A DNA stretch of 28,524 bases from a virus: positions 1 to 28,524 of the IMG/VR virus record IMGVR_UViG_3300047470_000526, one strand, 5' to 3'. Position numbers and translations under genes: made by a program. The notes beneath the pieces were generated by a model that had not been told where the DNA came from, did no database searches, and saw nothing but the letters and a program-made list of their open reading frames with translations. Below, in pieces: positions 14,701 through 21,731 of the stretch; the stretch's first letter is position 1, and every line of letters begins with the position of its first letter.

Positions 14701-17026
14701 GGCGGGCGCTGGGCTCAGTGCATTCACCTCTCTTGGCGCGGTGGGTGGTCCTATCGGTATGGTTGCCGGCGCCATCGCGGGGGCCGTCCTCGGGAAGATC
14801 CCCGCTGTCGCAAACCTGATGACCTCGATCTTTGGCGGCAAGCAGAGCGTCGAAGATTCGGGCTTCGGGATGGATGCTGCAAGCCTGGCGTCGATCCTGG
14901 GCAGCGGAGCGCACGCCTACCAGTACGCGGACATCAAGACCTCTGGCGGGTGGTTTGGCAGCGCCAACCGCGACGAGAAGACCACCGCTCTGAGCGATTC
15001 TGCCAACCAGCAGTTCACGGCGATCATCACTTCGCTGGCGGACAGCGTGAAGACGGCGGGCAGCATGCTGGGACTCTCGGGCGACGATTTCACCAACAAG
15101 CTGAACGGCTTTGTTGTCGATATTGGGCATGTGAGCCTGAAAGACCTCAAGGGCGAGGAGCTGCAGAAGGCGCTGGAATCGGTGTTCTCGCGTCTGGGTG
15201 ATGAGATGGCACAGTCTGCTGTTGGCGGCCTGGCGCAGTTTGAGCAGGTTGGCGAGGGCTACCTTGAAACCCTGTCTCGAATCGCGGGCGAATATCAAAC
15301 CGTCGACGTCGTCTTCCAGTCCTTCGGCAAGACGTTCGGGGAGATGGGCCTTGCCTCGATCGGTGCGCGCGACCGGCTCATTCAAATGGTCGGCGGCCTG
15401 GACAAGTTCACCAGCCAGGGCGAGTTCTTCCTGCAGAACTTTTTCACCGAAAAGGAGCAGGCTGCGGCGCTCAAGGCCCGCATCGACCCAACCCTGGCGC
15501 AGTACGGCTTGTCGAGTGCAGGGGCGAACGCGGACAAGATGTTCCGTGACTTCATCGTCGGCCTCGATACCACAACCGAGGCTGGCGCTACGGCCTATAC
15601 CGTCCTGATGGGAATCGCGCCGGCGCTCAAGTCGGTGTTCGATGCCGGGAAGGATGCGCTGGACGAGCGGAAGGGCCTGCAGGACCAGCTCGACGAGCTG
15701 ACGATGTCTTCGACCCAGCTTCTGGCCAAGCAGCGTGACGCGCTCGATGAGAGCAACCGCGCGCTGTTCGACCAGGTGCAGGCCGTGAAGTCGCAGGCCG
15801 CCGCGATTGAGGCGATCAAGACCAGCGCCAGCACGCTTCTCAGCGGAGTAGATAGCGCTTACTCGGCGCTTCAAAAGGTGGTGGGCCGCGAAAGGACGGC
15901 AACCCAAAGCATCATCGACACCCATACCGAGGTGTTTAGCCGGCTGCAGTCTATGTCCCAGGCACTGCACAGCACCCTCGACAGCCTCAAGTCGCCCGAG
16001 CAAAAGCTGTACGAGCGAGCGGCGGCCCAGGCGGAGATCCGGGCCGATCTGGCGATCACCAAGGCCGGCGGCAAGCTGTCGGATGCGCAAGCCGAGTCGC
16101 TGAAAAAGGCGCTGGGCGTGGTGACGCAGGACGCATCCAGCCAGTTCAGCAGCTACACCGACTACATGCGCGACCTGTACCAGACGCAGGCCGACGTCGC
16201 TGGGCTGGCAGACATTACCGATGATTCGCTGTCGGTAGAGCAGGCGATTCTCGACCAGGCTAAGGAGCAGCTCAAGTCGCTCGACAACGTGCTGACCAGC
16301 GCGCAGACCCAAATTGACATCCTGAAGGGGATCGACACCAACGGGCTGACGCTGATTCAGGCAATGCAGGGCCTGAGCTCTGCAATCGTGGGCGCCCAGG
16401 GCAACCCCATTGTGGGGGCAACCAGCGCCATCAACAGTGCCTACCAGTCGGCCTTGGGGCGCGTGCCTGATGCCGGCGGCTTGGAGTATTGGCAGAACGT
16501 CGCCGCCGGCGGTACCTCGATCTCCGACATCATCTCCGGCATCAAGGGCTCGACCGAAGCCAGCCTCAACAGCCTGTATCAGAGCGTGCTGCACCGAGCC
16601 CCGGATGCCGCGGGCCTCCAATTCTGGGTGAACGCCTTCGGCCCAACGATGGACGAAAACGAAAAGGCGGACTGGCTCAAGGCGGCGCAAGCCGAGTTGA
16701 CCGGCAAGCTGCATCCGTTCGCGATCGGTACGAACTTCATCCCGCAGGACATGCCGGCGATGGTGCACAAGGGTGAGCGGATCATCCCGGCGGCTGACAA
16801 CCGGCTGCTGATGGCGACATTGGCGCGCGCCAGTTCTGGCAGCGGTGTCGACGTTAGCGAGTTGGTGGCGGAGGTCCGTGAGCTGCGGAGGGAGAACGCC
16901 GAGATGCGGCGCCAGCAGGAGGCCTACCTCTTGGCGATCACGAAGAACACCATGAACACCCATGACGTTCTCGACCAGCTTAGCGAAGGCGGGGCCGCAA
17001 TGCGGGTGAAGATGGAAACCGAGTAA
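11717..17026 (+). CDS. Tail tape measure protein with DUF4214 repeats
   Basis: A 1769-residue tail-length tape measure protein, by far the largest gene. The N-terminus has the lambda-H-like signature (MRQLPAQLTDVIVGLQGGQA, then PLTVFLQQGGQIRDVFG at about residues 137-167). Hydrophobic segments occur at about 177-202, 870-890 and 983-1028, and long charged coiled coils at 400-720 and 1330-1540. Residues about 1571-1640 hold two DUF4214 repeats (AYQSALGRVPDAGGLEYW, LYQSVLHRAPDAAGLQFW). Such proteins set tail length and exit with the DNA during injection. Size implies a long non-contractile or contractile tail. GAGAGGG precedes the ATG. No tail chaperone genes lie upstream. Confidence 0.93.
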   Translation: MTDRQIGIEVTVDASNARTGINQIRQEANNLARDVTQASERSGRSLENLGGGAPAAARNIDGATRSIVQSIQRTTAAMEAGGRQTSTYFELLARQRGADGNTIAPYVAQLRALEQQQGRVGISAAQTANAMRQLPAQLTDVIVGLQGGQAPLTVFLQQGGQIRDVFGSASGALRGVASSLVNMVNPYSIAAVAAAGLAYAYNEGSKEADAYNRALIMTGNAAGTSAGQLADYAREIARGIGTQSAAAGALAALAGTGEVSAKNMQQFGAVTVAANKYIGISVQDMAKDFADLGRTPVSSLLKLDESYRFLTSSVYEQVKALQDQGKNDEAAEVAQKAYASAFADRADQMKGQLGTIERAWIGAKDSAALAWDAFLGVGRKETAKQALAKIQEQIKLASAPAPTRGGERGDNAAMRQAAAASNLPELLKQEREAKYQVEKEEWDNQQAAIAESLRRSSLEWDKVMEGTMSKAARLKAAITRVQNQGEAAGASDDAIKKAIAKVQQDFASLDNPLLAKLEGNRTVQREVLAGQLADLETSYKLQLVSLGTYITRKRDLQTQELDLEIDIIRQRAAVDKGKEDQSAYQKDEADLRAAMQRRANIISGANNALSEEIFASNKRAWEGADGYAKIMKDYADAQQKTIDAAIKEVEANERLAQTYGMTRKALAEFEIARLEAQLAQHGAGAFYLDEIESLEKLIAAKKKGAAALGRLDDLDAGKKATEELDRLLDPTRAQSFGDALRTAFGSAGDSIAKLTGSLQQFGIKQGEIAKARALADTELKASGNYEKYLDRISKLNERNTKEQLGGYGDMAAAASSFFGEHSRGYQSLMAVSQVFHAAELAMTTAELVPKAISAVLTQGEGDPYSAFGRMAAMGALVAGLGVAIGGIGGGGSTLAADRQKAAGAGSVFGDSDAKSESIKRALEAVERNTYQDLAINSSMLIALRSIDTNISSFASQLVGSTDITNPKFSLNTNNGFASTVGTLGLTAGGAALGGMAGAGLSAFTSLGAVGGPIGMVAGAIAGAVLGKIPAVANLMTSIFGGKQSVEDSGFGMDAASLASILGSGAHAYQYADIKTSGGWFGSANRDEKTTALSDSANQQFTAIITSLADSVKTAGSMLGLSGDDFTNKLNGFVVDIGHVSLKDLKGEELQKALESVFSRLGDEMAQSAVGGLAQFEQVGEGYLETLSRIAGEYQTVDVVFQSFGKTFGEMGLASIGARDRLIQMVGGLDKFTSQGEFFLQNFFTEKEQAAALKARIDPTLAQYGLSSAGANADKMFRDFIVGLDTTTEAGATAYTVLMGIAPALKSVFDAGKDALDERKGLQDQLDELTMSSTQLLAKQRDALDESNRALFDQVQAVKSQAAAIEAIKTSASTLLSGVDSAYSALQKVVGRERTATQSIIDTHTEVFSRLQSMSQALHSTLDSLKSPEQKLYERAAAQAEIRADLAITKAGGKLSDAQAESLKKALGVVTQDASSQFSSYTDYMRDLYQTQADVAGLADITDDSLSVEQAILDQAKEQLKSLDNVLTSAQTQIDILKGIDTNGLTLIQAMQGLSSAIVGAQGNPIVGATSAINSAYQSALGRVPDAGGLEYWQNVAAGGTSISDIISGIKGSTEASLNSLYQSVLHRAPDAAGLQFWVNAFGPTMDENEKADWLKAAQAELTGKLHPFAIGTNFIPQDMPAMVHKGERIIPAADNRLLMATLARASSGSGVDVSELVAEVRELRRENAEMRRQQEAYLLAITKNTMNTHDVLDQLSEGGAAMRVKMETE

Positions 17027-17053
17027 GGGCCTGTAGCCCATCACTGAAACACG

Positions 17054-17089
17054 AAACGCCTCTGGAGCCTCACCGCCCAGGGGCGTTTT
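17054..17089 (+). terminator. Hairpin after the tape measure gene
   Basis: AAACGCC (17054-17060) and GGCGTTT (17082-17088) pair, with further pairing CTGG/CCCAG inside, then TTTTG. It is a probable attenuating terminator between the tape measure and next tail gene. Confidence 0.62.
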
Positions 17090-17107
17090 GCATATGGAGA
17101 TTCATAA

Positions 17108-18028
17108 ATGACAGCATCCCTAAGCGTCCTGAAGCCGACGACGATTACCAGCGCCACCCTGAGCAGCAGCACGGTCGCCGAGAACGACTACCCAGCGTGG
17201 TCCAGCGCCACCGCTTACGCCAAGGACGATTTTTGTATTAGCCAGGTGACGCACCGGATTTACCAGTGCATGGCCCCAAACACCGGCAAAGACCCTACCA
17301 GCATCAACAATCAGGCCGGCACTGTCGCCTATTGGCTCGACGTCGGGCCGACCAACCGCTGGGCCATGTTCGATGGGGAGGTGAACACCCAAACGATCGC
17401 TCCCTTGTCGCTGACCGTCGTTCTGCAGCCTGGGCCAATTGACGCAATCTACCTTACGGGGCTGGAAGCCAGCCACATCGAAATAGTGGTGAAATCTGCC
17501 CCCGGCGGCGACGTCATCTATAGCCAGTCGGCCGAGCTCGAGGCGTCGGCGCCAGATGACTATTGGGAGTATTTCTTTGATCCCTTCAAGCCGTTGACAG
17601 ACTTCCTTGTCAGCGACCTTGCGCCCTGGGGCGGCGCTGAGGTGACGGTGACGCTGTCGGCACTGGGCGGGGACGTGAAGTGCGGCGCGCTCGCGGTAGG
17701 GCAGCTGCACCCGCTCGGCAGGACGCAGCGAGGCGCAGCGGCCAAGCCCAAGACCTACAGCTACATCAAGACGGACGATTTCGGCCGAACCGAGATTAAG
17801 CGGCGTAAGTCGACCACCGATATGACGGCCTCCGCATATATCGACATCGCCGAGGCCAGCGCCGTCACGGAGCTACTACAAAGCCTGCTCGACGTCCCTA
17901 CCGTGTGGATTGGCTCCAGCCAGCCCGAGTACCGGGCGCTTCGAGTCTTCGGGCTGGGAAGTGGTGACGTCGTGTTTAACGGCCCGAGCGGCGCCGAGCT
18001 CTCGCTGACGGTGCAGGGCCTGATCTAA
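17108..18028 (+). CDS. Phage tail protein with CBM-like N-terminus
   Basis: A 306-residue protein directly behind the tape measure, the place for distal tail or baseplate proteins. Residues 28-65 (YPAWSSATAYAKDDFCISQV and RIYQCMAPNTGKDP) resemble the short carbohydrate-binding type segment (W..G..Y..GD....G..Y.C....N) found in many tail and tip proteins. The rest is beta-rich with no recognised domain, ending LSLTVQGLI. GGAG precedes the ATG. A role in tail tip assembly or surface contact is inferred from position and fold style. Confidence 0.75.
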   Translation: MTASLSVLKPTTITSATLSSSTVAENDYPAWSSATAYAKDDFCISQVTHRIYQCMAPNTGKDPTSINNQAGTVAYWLDVGPTNRWAMFDGEVNTQTIAPLSLTVVLQPGPIDAIYLTGLEASHIEIVVKSAPGGDVIYSQSAELEASAPDDYWEYFFDPFKPLTDFLVSDLAPWGGAEVTVTLSALGGDVKCGALAVGQLHPLGRTQRGAAAKPKTYSYIKTDDFGRTEIKRRKSTTDMTASAYIDIAEASAVTELLQSLLDVPTVWIGSSQPEYRALRVFGLGSGDVVFNGPSGAELSLTVQGLI

Positions 18029-18091
18029 CCAGCGACAGGCCGGACGATTATCCGATTCGTAATAGCAAATACAAATTAAAGGACGCAAACA

Positions 18092-18526
18092 ATGGAACTG
18101 CACGATTTGAACAGCCCAATCCGGTACATCTACTGTCTGGTCGACACTGAGAACAAGCGCTTTAAGCTGGGCTCGACCCTGCACGCGCACTACGCGCCAG
18201 CGCTTGCGACGGCGTACTGCCCCTTCGATTCCTTTCAAGTGGGATACGTCGAGGAGCTTGCGCTGATCGGCGAGCGGGTGCTGCGCGAGCAGCATGCGGA
18301 CGAGATCCTGGCGGCCGAGGGCGAGCAAGTCGATGACGGCGTATGGATGCGTATGGCCGCCTTCGACGTCGTGCGCGCCACCCTCTGCCATATGCAGCAC
18401 ATCGTCCCTCCTTCAGTCCTCTGCCTAACCTCCGACGCGGCCGCGCTGACGATGCTGGATCACCAACTGGAGAAGCAGCGTCTTGAGCTGTGCGACAAGC
18501 TGGACGAGCTGCTGGGGCTCAAATGA
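18092..18526 (+). CDS. Unknown protein, weakly GIY-YIG-like N-terminus
   Basis: A 144-residue protein. The first 25 residues (RYIYCLVDTENKRFKLGST) resemble the first two strands of GIY-YIG/T5orf172 domains, but the catalytic Arg expected shortly after is not evident, so nuclease activity is doubtful. The C-terminal third is a coiled coil (LDHQLEKQRLELCDKLDELL). AAAGGACG precedes the ATG. The stop overlaps the start of the gp10-like gene as ATGA, so the two are made together. It may be a tail assembly helper; the family is not recognised. Confidence 0.65.
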   Translation: MELHDLNSPIRYIYCLVDTENKRFKLGSTLHAHYAPALATAYCPFDSFQVGYVEELALIGERVLREQHADEILAAEGEQVDDGVWMRMAAFDVVRATLCHMQHIVPPSVLCLTSDAAALTMLDHQLEKQRLELCDKLDELLGLK

Positions 18527-19032
18527 GAATCGACGTTTCCGACTTGGTCAGCGCTCTAGGCGACGTCGAGGAGCAGGTGCTGAGCAGCATTGATGAACAG
18601 AGCCTGCGTGCGATTGGGTTCGCCGGCGCCGAGGTCATAATGGATGAGGCAAAGCGTAATGCATCAAGGCACGTTCGGACCGGCACACTCGCGAAAAACA
18701 TCATCACAAAGCGCTTGGAAGAGAAATCAGACGGCGACCGGCACCAGACCTATCTCATCACAGTAAGGAAGGGGCGATACGGCATAGACGGTGATGCGTA
18801 CTACGCTGGATGGGTCGAAAACGGGCACAAAATCGTCCCAAGGAAGCCTGAGGGAGTTAGCTGGAGGGCGCACCGCACGGCCGCAGAATGGGAGTACGGT
18901 GGTGCCACTGTGCCCGCCTATCCATTCCTCCGGCCAGCCTGTAGTAAGCAAGAGTCCGCTATTGACGCCATGTCGCAAAAACTAGCCGATCAGCTCCAGC
19001 GGAACGCTACCCGGGGCGGACGGCAGCGCTGA
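18523..19032 (+). CDS. HK97 gp10-like tail completion/connector protein
   Basis: A 169-residue protein of the HK97-gp10-like family. The pattern fits: an early helix, a central EAKRNASRHVRTGTLAKNI segment in which R-TG-L-xx-I is the hallmark, then YAGWVENGH and PAYPFLRPA near the end. The ATG at 18523 is coupled to the upstream gene. In siphophages this connector is encoded between the head and major tail genes, before the tape measure; here it follows it, so the module is rearranged. Confidence 0.82.
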   Translation: MRIDVSDLVSALGDVEEQVLSSIDEQSLRAIGFAGAEVIMDEAKRNASRHVRTGTLAKNIITKRLEEKSDGDRHQTYLITVRKGRYGIDGDAYYAGWVENGHKIVPRKPEGVSWRAHRTAAEWEYGGATVPAYPFLRPACSKQESAIDAMSQKLADQLQRNATRGGRQR

Positions 19033-19078
19033 GTCGGCGGTCGGAAAAAAAGTTCCAATTCGCGGCTGAGTGCAGAGA

Positions 19079-19181
19079 GAGATGCTATCGGTCCCTGCGG
19101 CGGGTTCGCTGACGATTTGAGGTACCCCCCGAGGGAGGGACAAACCGTGGCCGAACGGATAGCAAGGACCGATAGCTTCTC
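19079..19181. repeat. 16-bp inverted repeat enclosing 71 bases
   Basis: 19079-19094 and 19166-19181 are inverted copies (GCTATCGGTCC / GGACCGATAGC perfect, 15 of 16 overall). The spacer can fold further (GTACCCCCC with GGGAGGGAC at seven of nine). It lies just after the last tail gene. It could be a large RNA hairpin or the trace of a small mobile insertion. Confidence 0.5.
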
Positions 19182-19261
19182 GTTCCATCTATAAACGTGG
19201 ACAAAAAAGACAAAAAGGGAAATGTGTCCGACCCATCGTGCCGGTTTTGCAGCGCCAGCTG

Positions 19262-19279
19262 GTTCTCATTTATGAGAAC
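19262..19279. promoter_or_regulatory. Palindrome GTTCTCAT-TT-ATGAGAAC, copy 1
   Basis: A perfect 8-bp palindrome with a 2-base centre. A near copy with one change occurs at 25913-25930. The two copies bracket the cargo region. They look like binding sites of one dimeric regulator. Confidence 0.45.
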
Positions 19280-19345
19280 GACACCTGCTGCGGCCAAAGC
19301 CGGTCAGAGTAGCTGTGGGATACTCAGCGATCTCCTGCGGGTAGC

Positions 19346-20110
19346 GCGCTCCTAAAAACTTAGGAGCGCCAGCAAGACCCGCGTTCAAACGCGACGCCGG
19401 ATATTTCGGAAAATCCCGAAAAGGGGGTGCTGGATCTGCACCCCCTTGGGGTTTTCCGGTGGTTTCTGGAAAAGGGAGCGGCAAAGCACCGCCCCCCTTG
19501 TAGTCGGCGACGTCCAGCAGCTGGACGCCATGGATACGCACAATCTGCGTGCCCTTGTGCCGACGAATTTCGTACGAAAAAACAGGCCACCCACTGACCG
19601 GACTATTTCGGTGAGCCGTTACTGCGGACGATATTCGTCCGAAGTCGCAAGGGTATTAATCGGATTAGCGCCCTGCAGGATGGGGTAGCCCATCGCGACC
19701 CCGCCGGCGGTGGTTTCCACAGATTGTGGCACCCCTCCCGTCGCGGCCTTTGTTCCCCGGAATGGGGGAGCAGCGCCAGCGCCGCCACGGTTCATAAACC
19801 TACGGCTCGTCGGTTTTGACCTGCTGAGTTTCCAGCAGCACCCATCGCGATCTGAGATCCGGATGGGCGTGCATTCGCCTAAATTTTTAGGTGAGCAGGT
19901 GAGGCGCCGCCCCATCGGCTAAATTTTCAGCCGATTGAAGGGGTCAGATCCGATCTAACCCGAATGGACGGGCCACATCCGATGTGACCCTTTCGCCCTG
20001 GAGGAGGCACAGGGCGAGACGCCGGAAAAATTTCCGGCATCTGGCTGATCCACCAACGGTGGACGGCCCAAATCCTCGGGCGGTCAAAGGGCCAGATCCG
20101 AAATCGACCC
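19346..20110. repeat. Hairpin-dense non-coding block
   Basis: Within 765 bases without a convincing gene I count more than a dozen perfect or near-perfect small hairpins. Examples: 19346-19369 (10 bp), 19380-19393, 19404-19421, 19421-19447 (10 bp), 19511-19527 (8 bp, one-base loop), 19568-19579, 19625-19641, 19875-19894, 19914-19935, 19941-19961, 19970-19990, 19993-20017, 20021-20038 and 20049-20063. Loops are mostly one to four bases. No T tracts follow, so they are not terminators. The density points to a structural role, but function is unknown. Confidence 0.55.
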
Positions 20111-20126
20111 CTTGCGCTGGCGGCGC

Positions 20127-20288
20127 CTAGGCTAGCACCAGCTGGGCGCGGGAGAGCGCTAGCGCCACGCCCGGGGCGATGATGACCAGGATGAACATCA
20201 AGGCACCGAACTTGTGGCGGTCCAGCGCTTTGACGAAGTTGGCCAGCTCCTTGATGGTGGCGGCGGTGAGTTTGATGAAGAAAGGCAT
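20127..20288 (-). CDS. 53-residue single-pass membrane protein
   Basis: A very small protein with a charged helix (MPFFIKLTAATIKELANFVK ALDRHK) followed by one membrane segment (ALMFILVIIAPGVALALS). The ATG at 20288 has GGAG seven bases upstream. The predicted topology is N-in or N-out with one span. Size and form fit a holin-like or toxin-like peptide, but I do not recognise a family. It shares an upstream repeat with the next small gene, suggesting joint regulation. Confidence 0.6.
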   Translation of the reverse strand: MPFFIKLTAATIKELANFVKALDRHKFGALMFILVIIAPGVALALSRAQLVLA

Positions 20289-20371
20289 TACAGACTCCAG
20301 TGAGGTTGGGAAACACGGTATAGGGAACAGGGATTTATTCCCTATGTGTCCGTATGGTGCTGTCACGACTC

Positions 20372-20440
20372 GGCGGTATGCACACCCCCGAAGTGTTTCA
20401 TTCGCTGGACGGCTATTCCTCTGGTGGTTTTTCCAGATCG
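20372..20440 (-). repeat. Shared upstream element, copy 1
   Basis: Read on the - strand it contains TGGAAAAACCACCAGAGG, AATAGCCG and CATACCGCC, ending 84 bases before the 53-residue gene. Copy 2 is at 20956-21014. Shared blocks are GGAAAAACCAC-AGAGG-ATAGCCG and CATACCGsC. It probably holds the promoter or control site of each small gene. Confidence 0.5.
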
Positions 20441-20608
20441 CTGTTCGATTGCGCCATTGAGGGACTTTATGTTGATGGCCGCAGGCTATGCTTACTGGGG
20501 AAGTTTCTACCTTCAAAGGAGGTGGTTCGCTGGAAACTTTCCATGTGACAGTCATACCGCGGTGAGTCCTTTGCCAGGGAAGGAGCGCGGGAGGGGAGGG
20601 GGCGGAGC

Positions 20609-20634
20609 TCCGGCTGCAATTTCTCGCAGCCGGA
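20609..20634. other. 9-bp hairpin after the 62-residue gene
   Basis: TCCGGCTGC (20609-20617) pairs with GCAGCCGGA (20626-20634). It lies 14 bases past the stop of the upstream small gene on the - strand, without a T tract; a possible weak terminator or RNA processing site. Confidence 0.5.
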
Positions 20635-20647
20635 CGCCTAGTCGAGA

Positions 20648-20836
20648 TTACGACCCTTTCTTCCAATAGGCGAAGGCGGCGCAGATGAGAACGAAGCAGC
20701 CGGCGCCGAACGGGTTTGCCTGCATTGTCTCGATGAGCGAGTTGAGGAACGTCGCTGTCCTCTCGACCTTAGCCGTGTCGACGTTGGTCAGGTTGAGGGC
20801 AGTAGCGGTTTGCACCGCAGTGGTGATGATGGTCAT
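20648..20836 (-). CDS. 62-residue single-pass membrane protein
   Basis: A small protein with a polar N-terminus (MTIITTAVQTATALNLTNVD TAKVER), an amphipathic helix and one membrane segment near the end (PFGAGCFVLICAAFAYW) followed by KKGS, so the C-terminus is probably cytoplasmic. The ATG at 20836 has GGAG nine bases upstream; an in-frame TTG at 20851 lies within that site. No family is recognised. It could form a pair with the 53-residue protein, like a holin-antiholin set or a two-peptide toxin; this is conjecture from size and placement. Confidence 0.6.
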   Translation of the reverse strand: MTIITTAVQTATALNLTNVDTAKVERTATFLNSLIETMQANPFGAGCFVLICAAFAYWKKGS

Positions 20837-20955
20837 ATTGGTAATCTCCAAGTTGGTGAAAGAATGCAGTCGCGCGCCCGTGAGTGGTCGTGCTTAAGGC
20901 GTTTAGCTAGTAGCACCTGATTTTTTTATGCTTTCCGCAAATTTTTTTTTCAGGT

Positions 20956-21014
20956 ACCGCCGGTATGGTGCGCGCGAGATGGGCGGCTATCCTCTTGTGG
21001 TTTTTCCACGCTCG
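20956..21014 (-). repeat. Shared upstream element, copy 2
   Basis: Matches the block at 20372-20440 (GTGGAAAAACCACAAGAGG, ATAGCCG, CATACCGGC on the - strand). It ends 120 bases before the 62-residue gene. Confidence 0.5.
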
Positions 21015-21476
21015 GATGGCCTTACCATCATTAATTGAACGGGTTCGCGTTTTCGCACTCACCGGCGTGCAACTGCGTACTCGAATGTCTTGTCACGACT
21101 TCGTGTCTGCCAAGTTCATTCACCCCTTACAGGGTTTCACGTCCGTATAACGCTGGTGTTTAGGCATGATCAGTTCACTACTTCAGTGGAGTCTCTGTTA
21201 TATGTGACTCTAATTTGCTGTCACGACTGCAGTGTCTGCACCACAGGGGAGCTCAAGCTCAACGTCAAGAGAGTCTTATTGGCTTTTCTAGGACGTCGAA
21301 ACCAGCGCCTGGGCTGTCGCCAAGATGCAGAAAGCGGGGCTAGGGGATGTTGGTATTGCCGCCAGGTTCGGGGCGCGTTACCGGGAGCGCTCAGAAGGAA
21401 CTGAAACGCAATGCAAAGAGGGTTGAAAAAAAGTAAACAAACGCCCTTGAATTGCCAAGTAAACACACCATCTGCC
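21015..21476. other. Non-coding stretch with TGTCACGACT motifs
   Basis: No gene is convincing. The motif TGTCACGACT with GTGTCTGC five bases later occurs at 21091 and 21219; a related copy is at 20361. Near 21300-21424 one frame (SAWAVAKMQKAGLGDVGIAA RFGARYRER) looks like the tail of a lost gene, but a TAG lies just before it. Two AAGTAAACAmAC repeats lie near 21432 and 21459. Confidence 0.4.
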
Positions 21477-21504
21477 TTGCGCGTAGGAATTGTCTTACGC
21501 GCAA
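21477..21504. promoter_or_regulatory. 9-bp inverted repeat before the YjzC-like gene
   Basis: TTGCGCGTA (21477-21485) and TACGCGCAA (21496-21504) are perfect inverted copies, spacer 10 bases, ending three bases before the AGGGAGG ribosome site. It could be an operator or a leader hairpin that controls translation. Confidence 0.5.
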
Positions 21505-21517
21505 CTAGGGAGGCATC

Positions 21518-21697
21518 ATGGCATTGAAACCGGGCCAGAACTCTGGCAAAGACGGCGGCATCTATCAGGAGCAGGGCCCGCGCGGCGGCAAGAAGGACAA
21601 TTTCGCCACCATCGCGGACAACAAGAAGGCACCGCCAACGCAGAACTCGAACTCCACCTGGGTTCCAACGAAGCGTACTCCTGACAGCAAGCGGTAA
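21518..21697 (+). CDS. YjzC-like small protein
   Basis: A 59-residue basic protein (MALKPGQNSGKDGGIYQEQG, then KDNFATIADNKKAPPTQN and WVPTKRTPDSKR). The start KPGQxxGxxGIY, a conserved turn and a late W-x-P recall the YjzC family of small proteins, whose function is unknown. The ribosome site AGGGAGG is near perfect. It is too short for a 60-residue cutoff, so it is easily missed. It is convergent with the type VI cargo operon, with a GGCGCG/CGCGCC stem (21705-21726) between. Confidence 0.7.
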   Translation: MALKPGQNSGKDGGIYQEQGPRGGKKDNFATIADNKKAPPTQNSNSTWVPTKRTPDSKR

Positions 21698-21731
21698 GCA
21701 GTACGGCGCGCACGCGAGGGCGCGCCATTCC

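Noticed and set aside
13856-17044. A 1062-codon open frame on the - strand
   Set aside because: It lies wholly opposite the tape measure gene, has the His/Arg/Leu-rich composition of a G+C-rich shadow frame and no domain.
19262-19279. dif/Xer recombination site
   Set aside because: The palindrome lacks the 6-base centre and 11-base arms of dif; only a loose likeness to TTATG is present.
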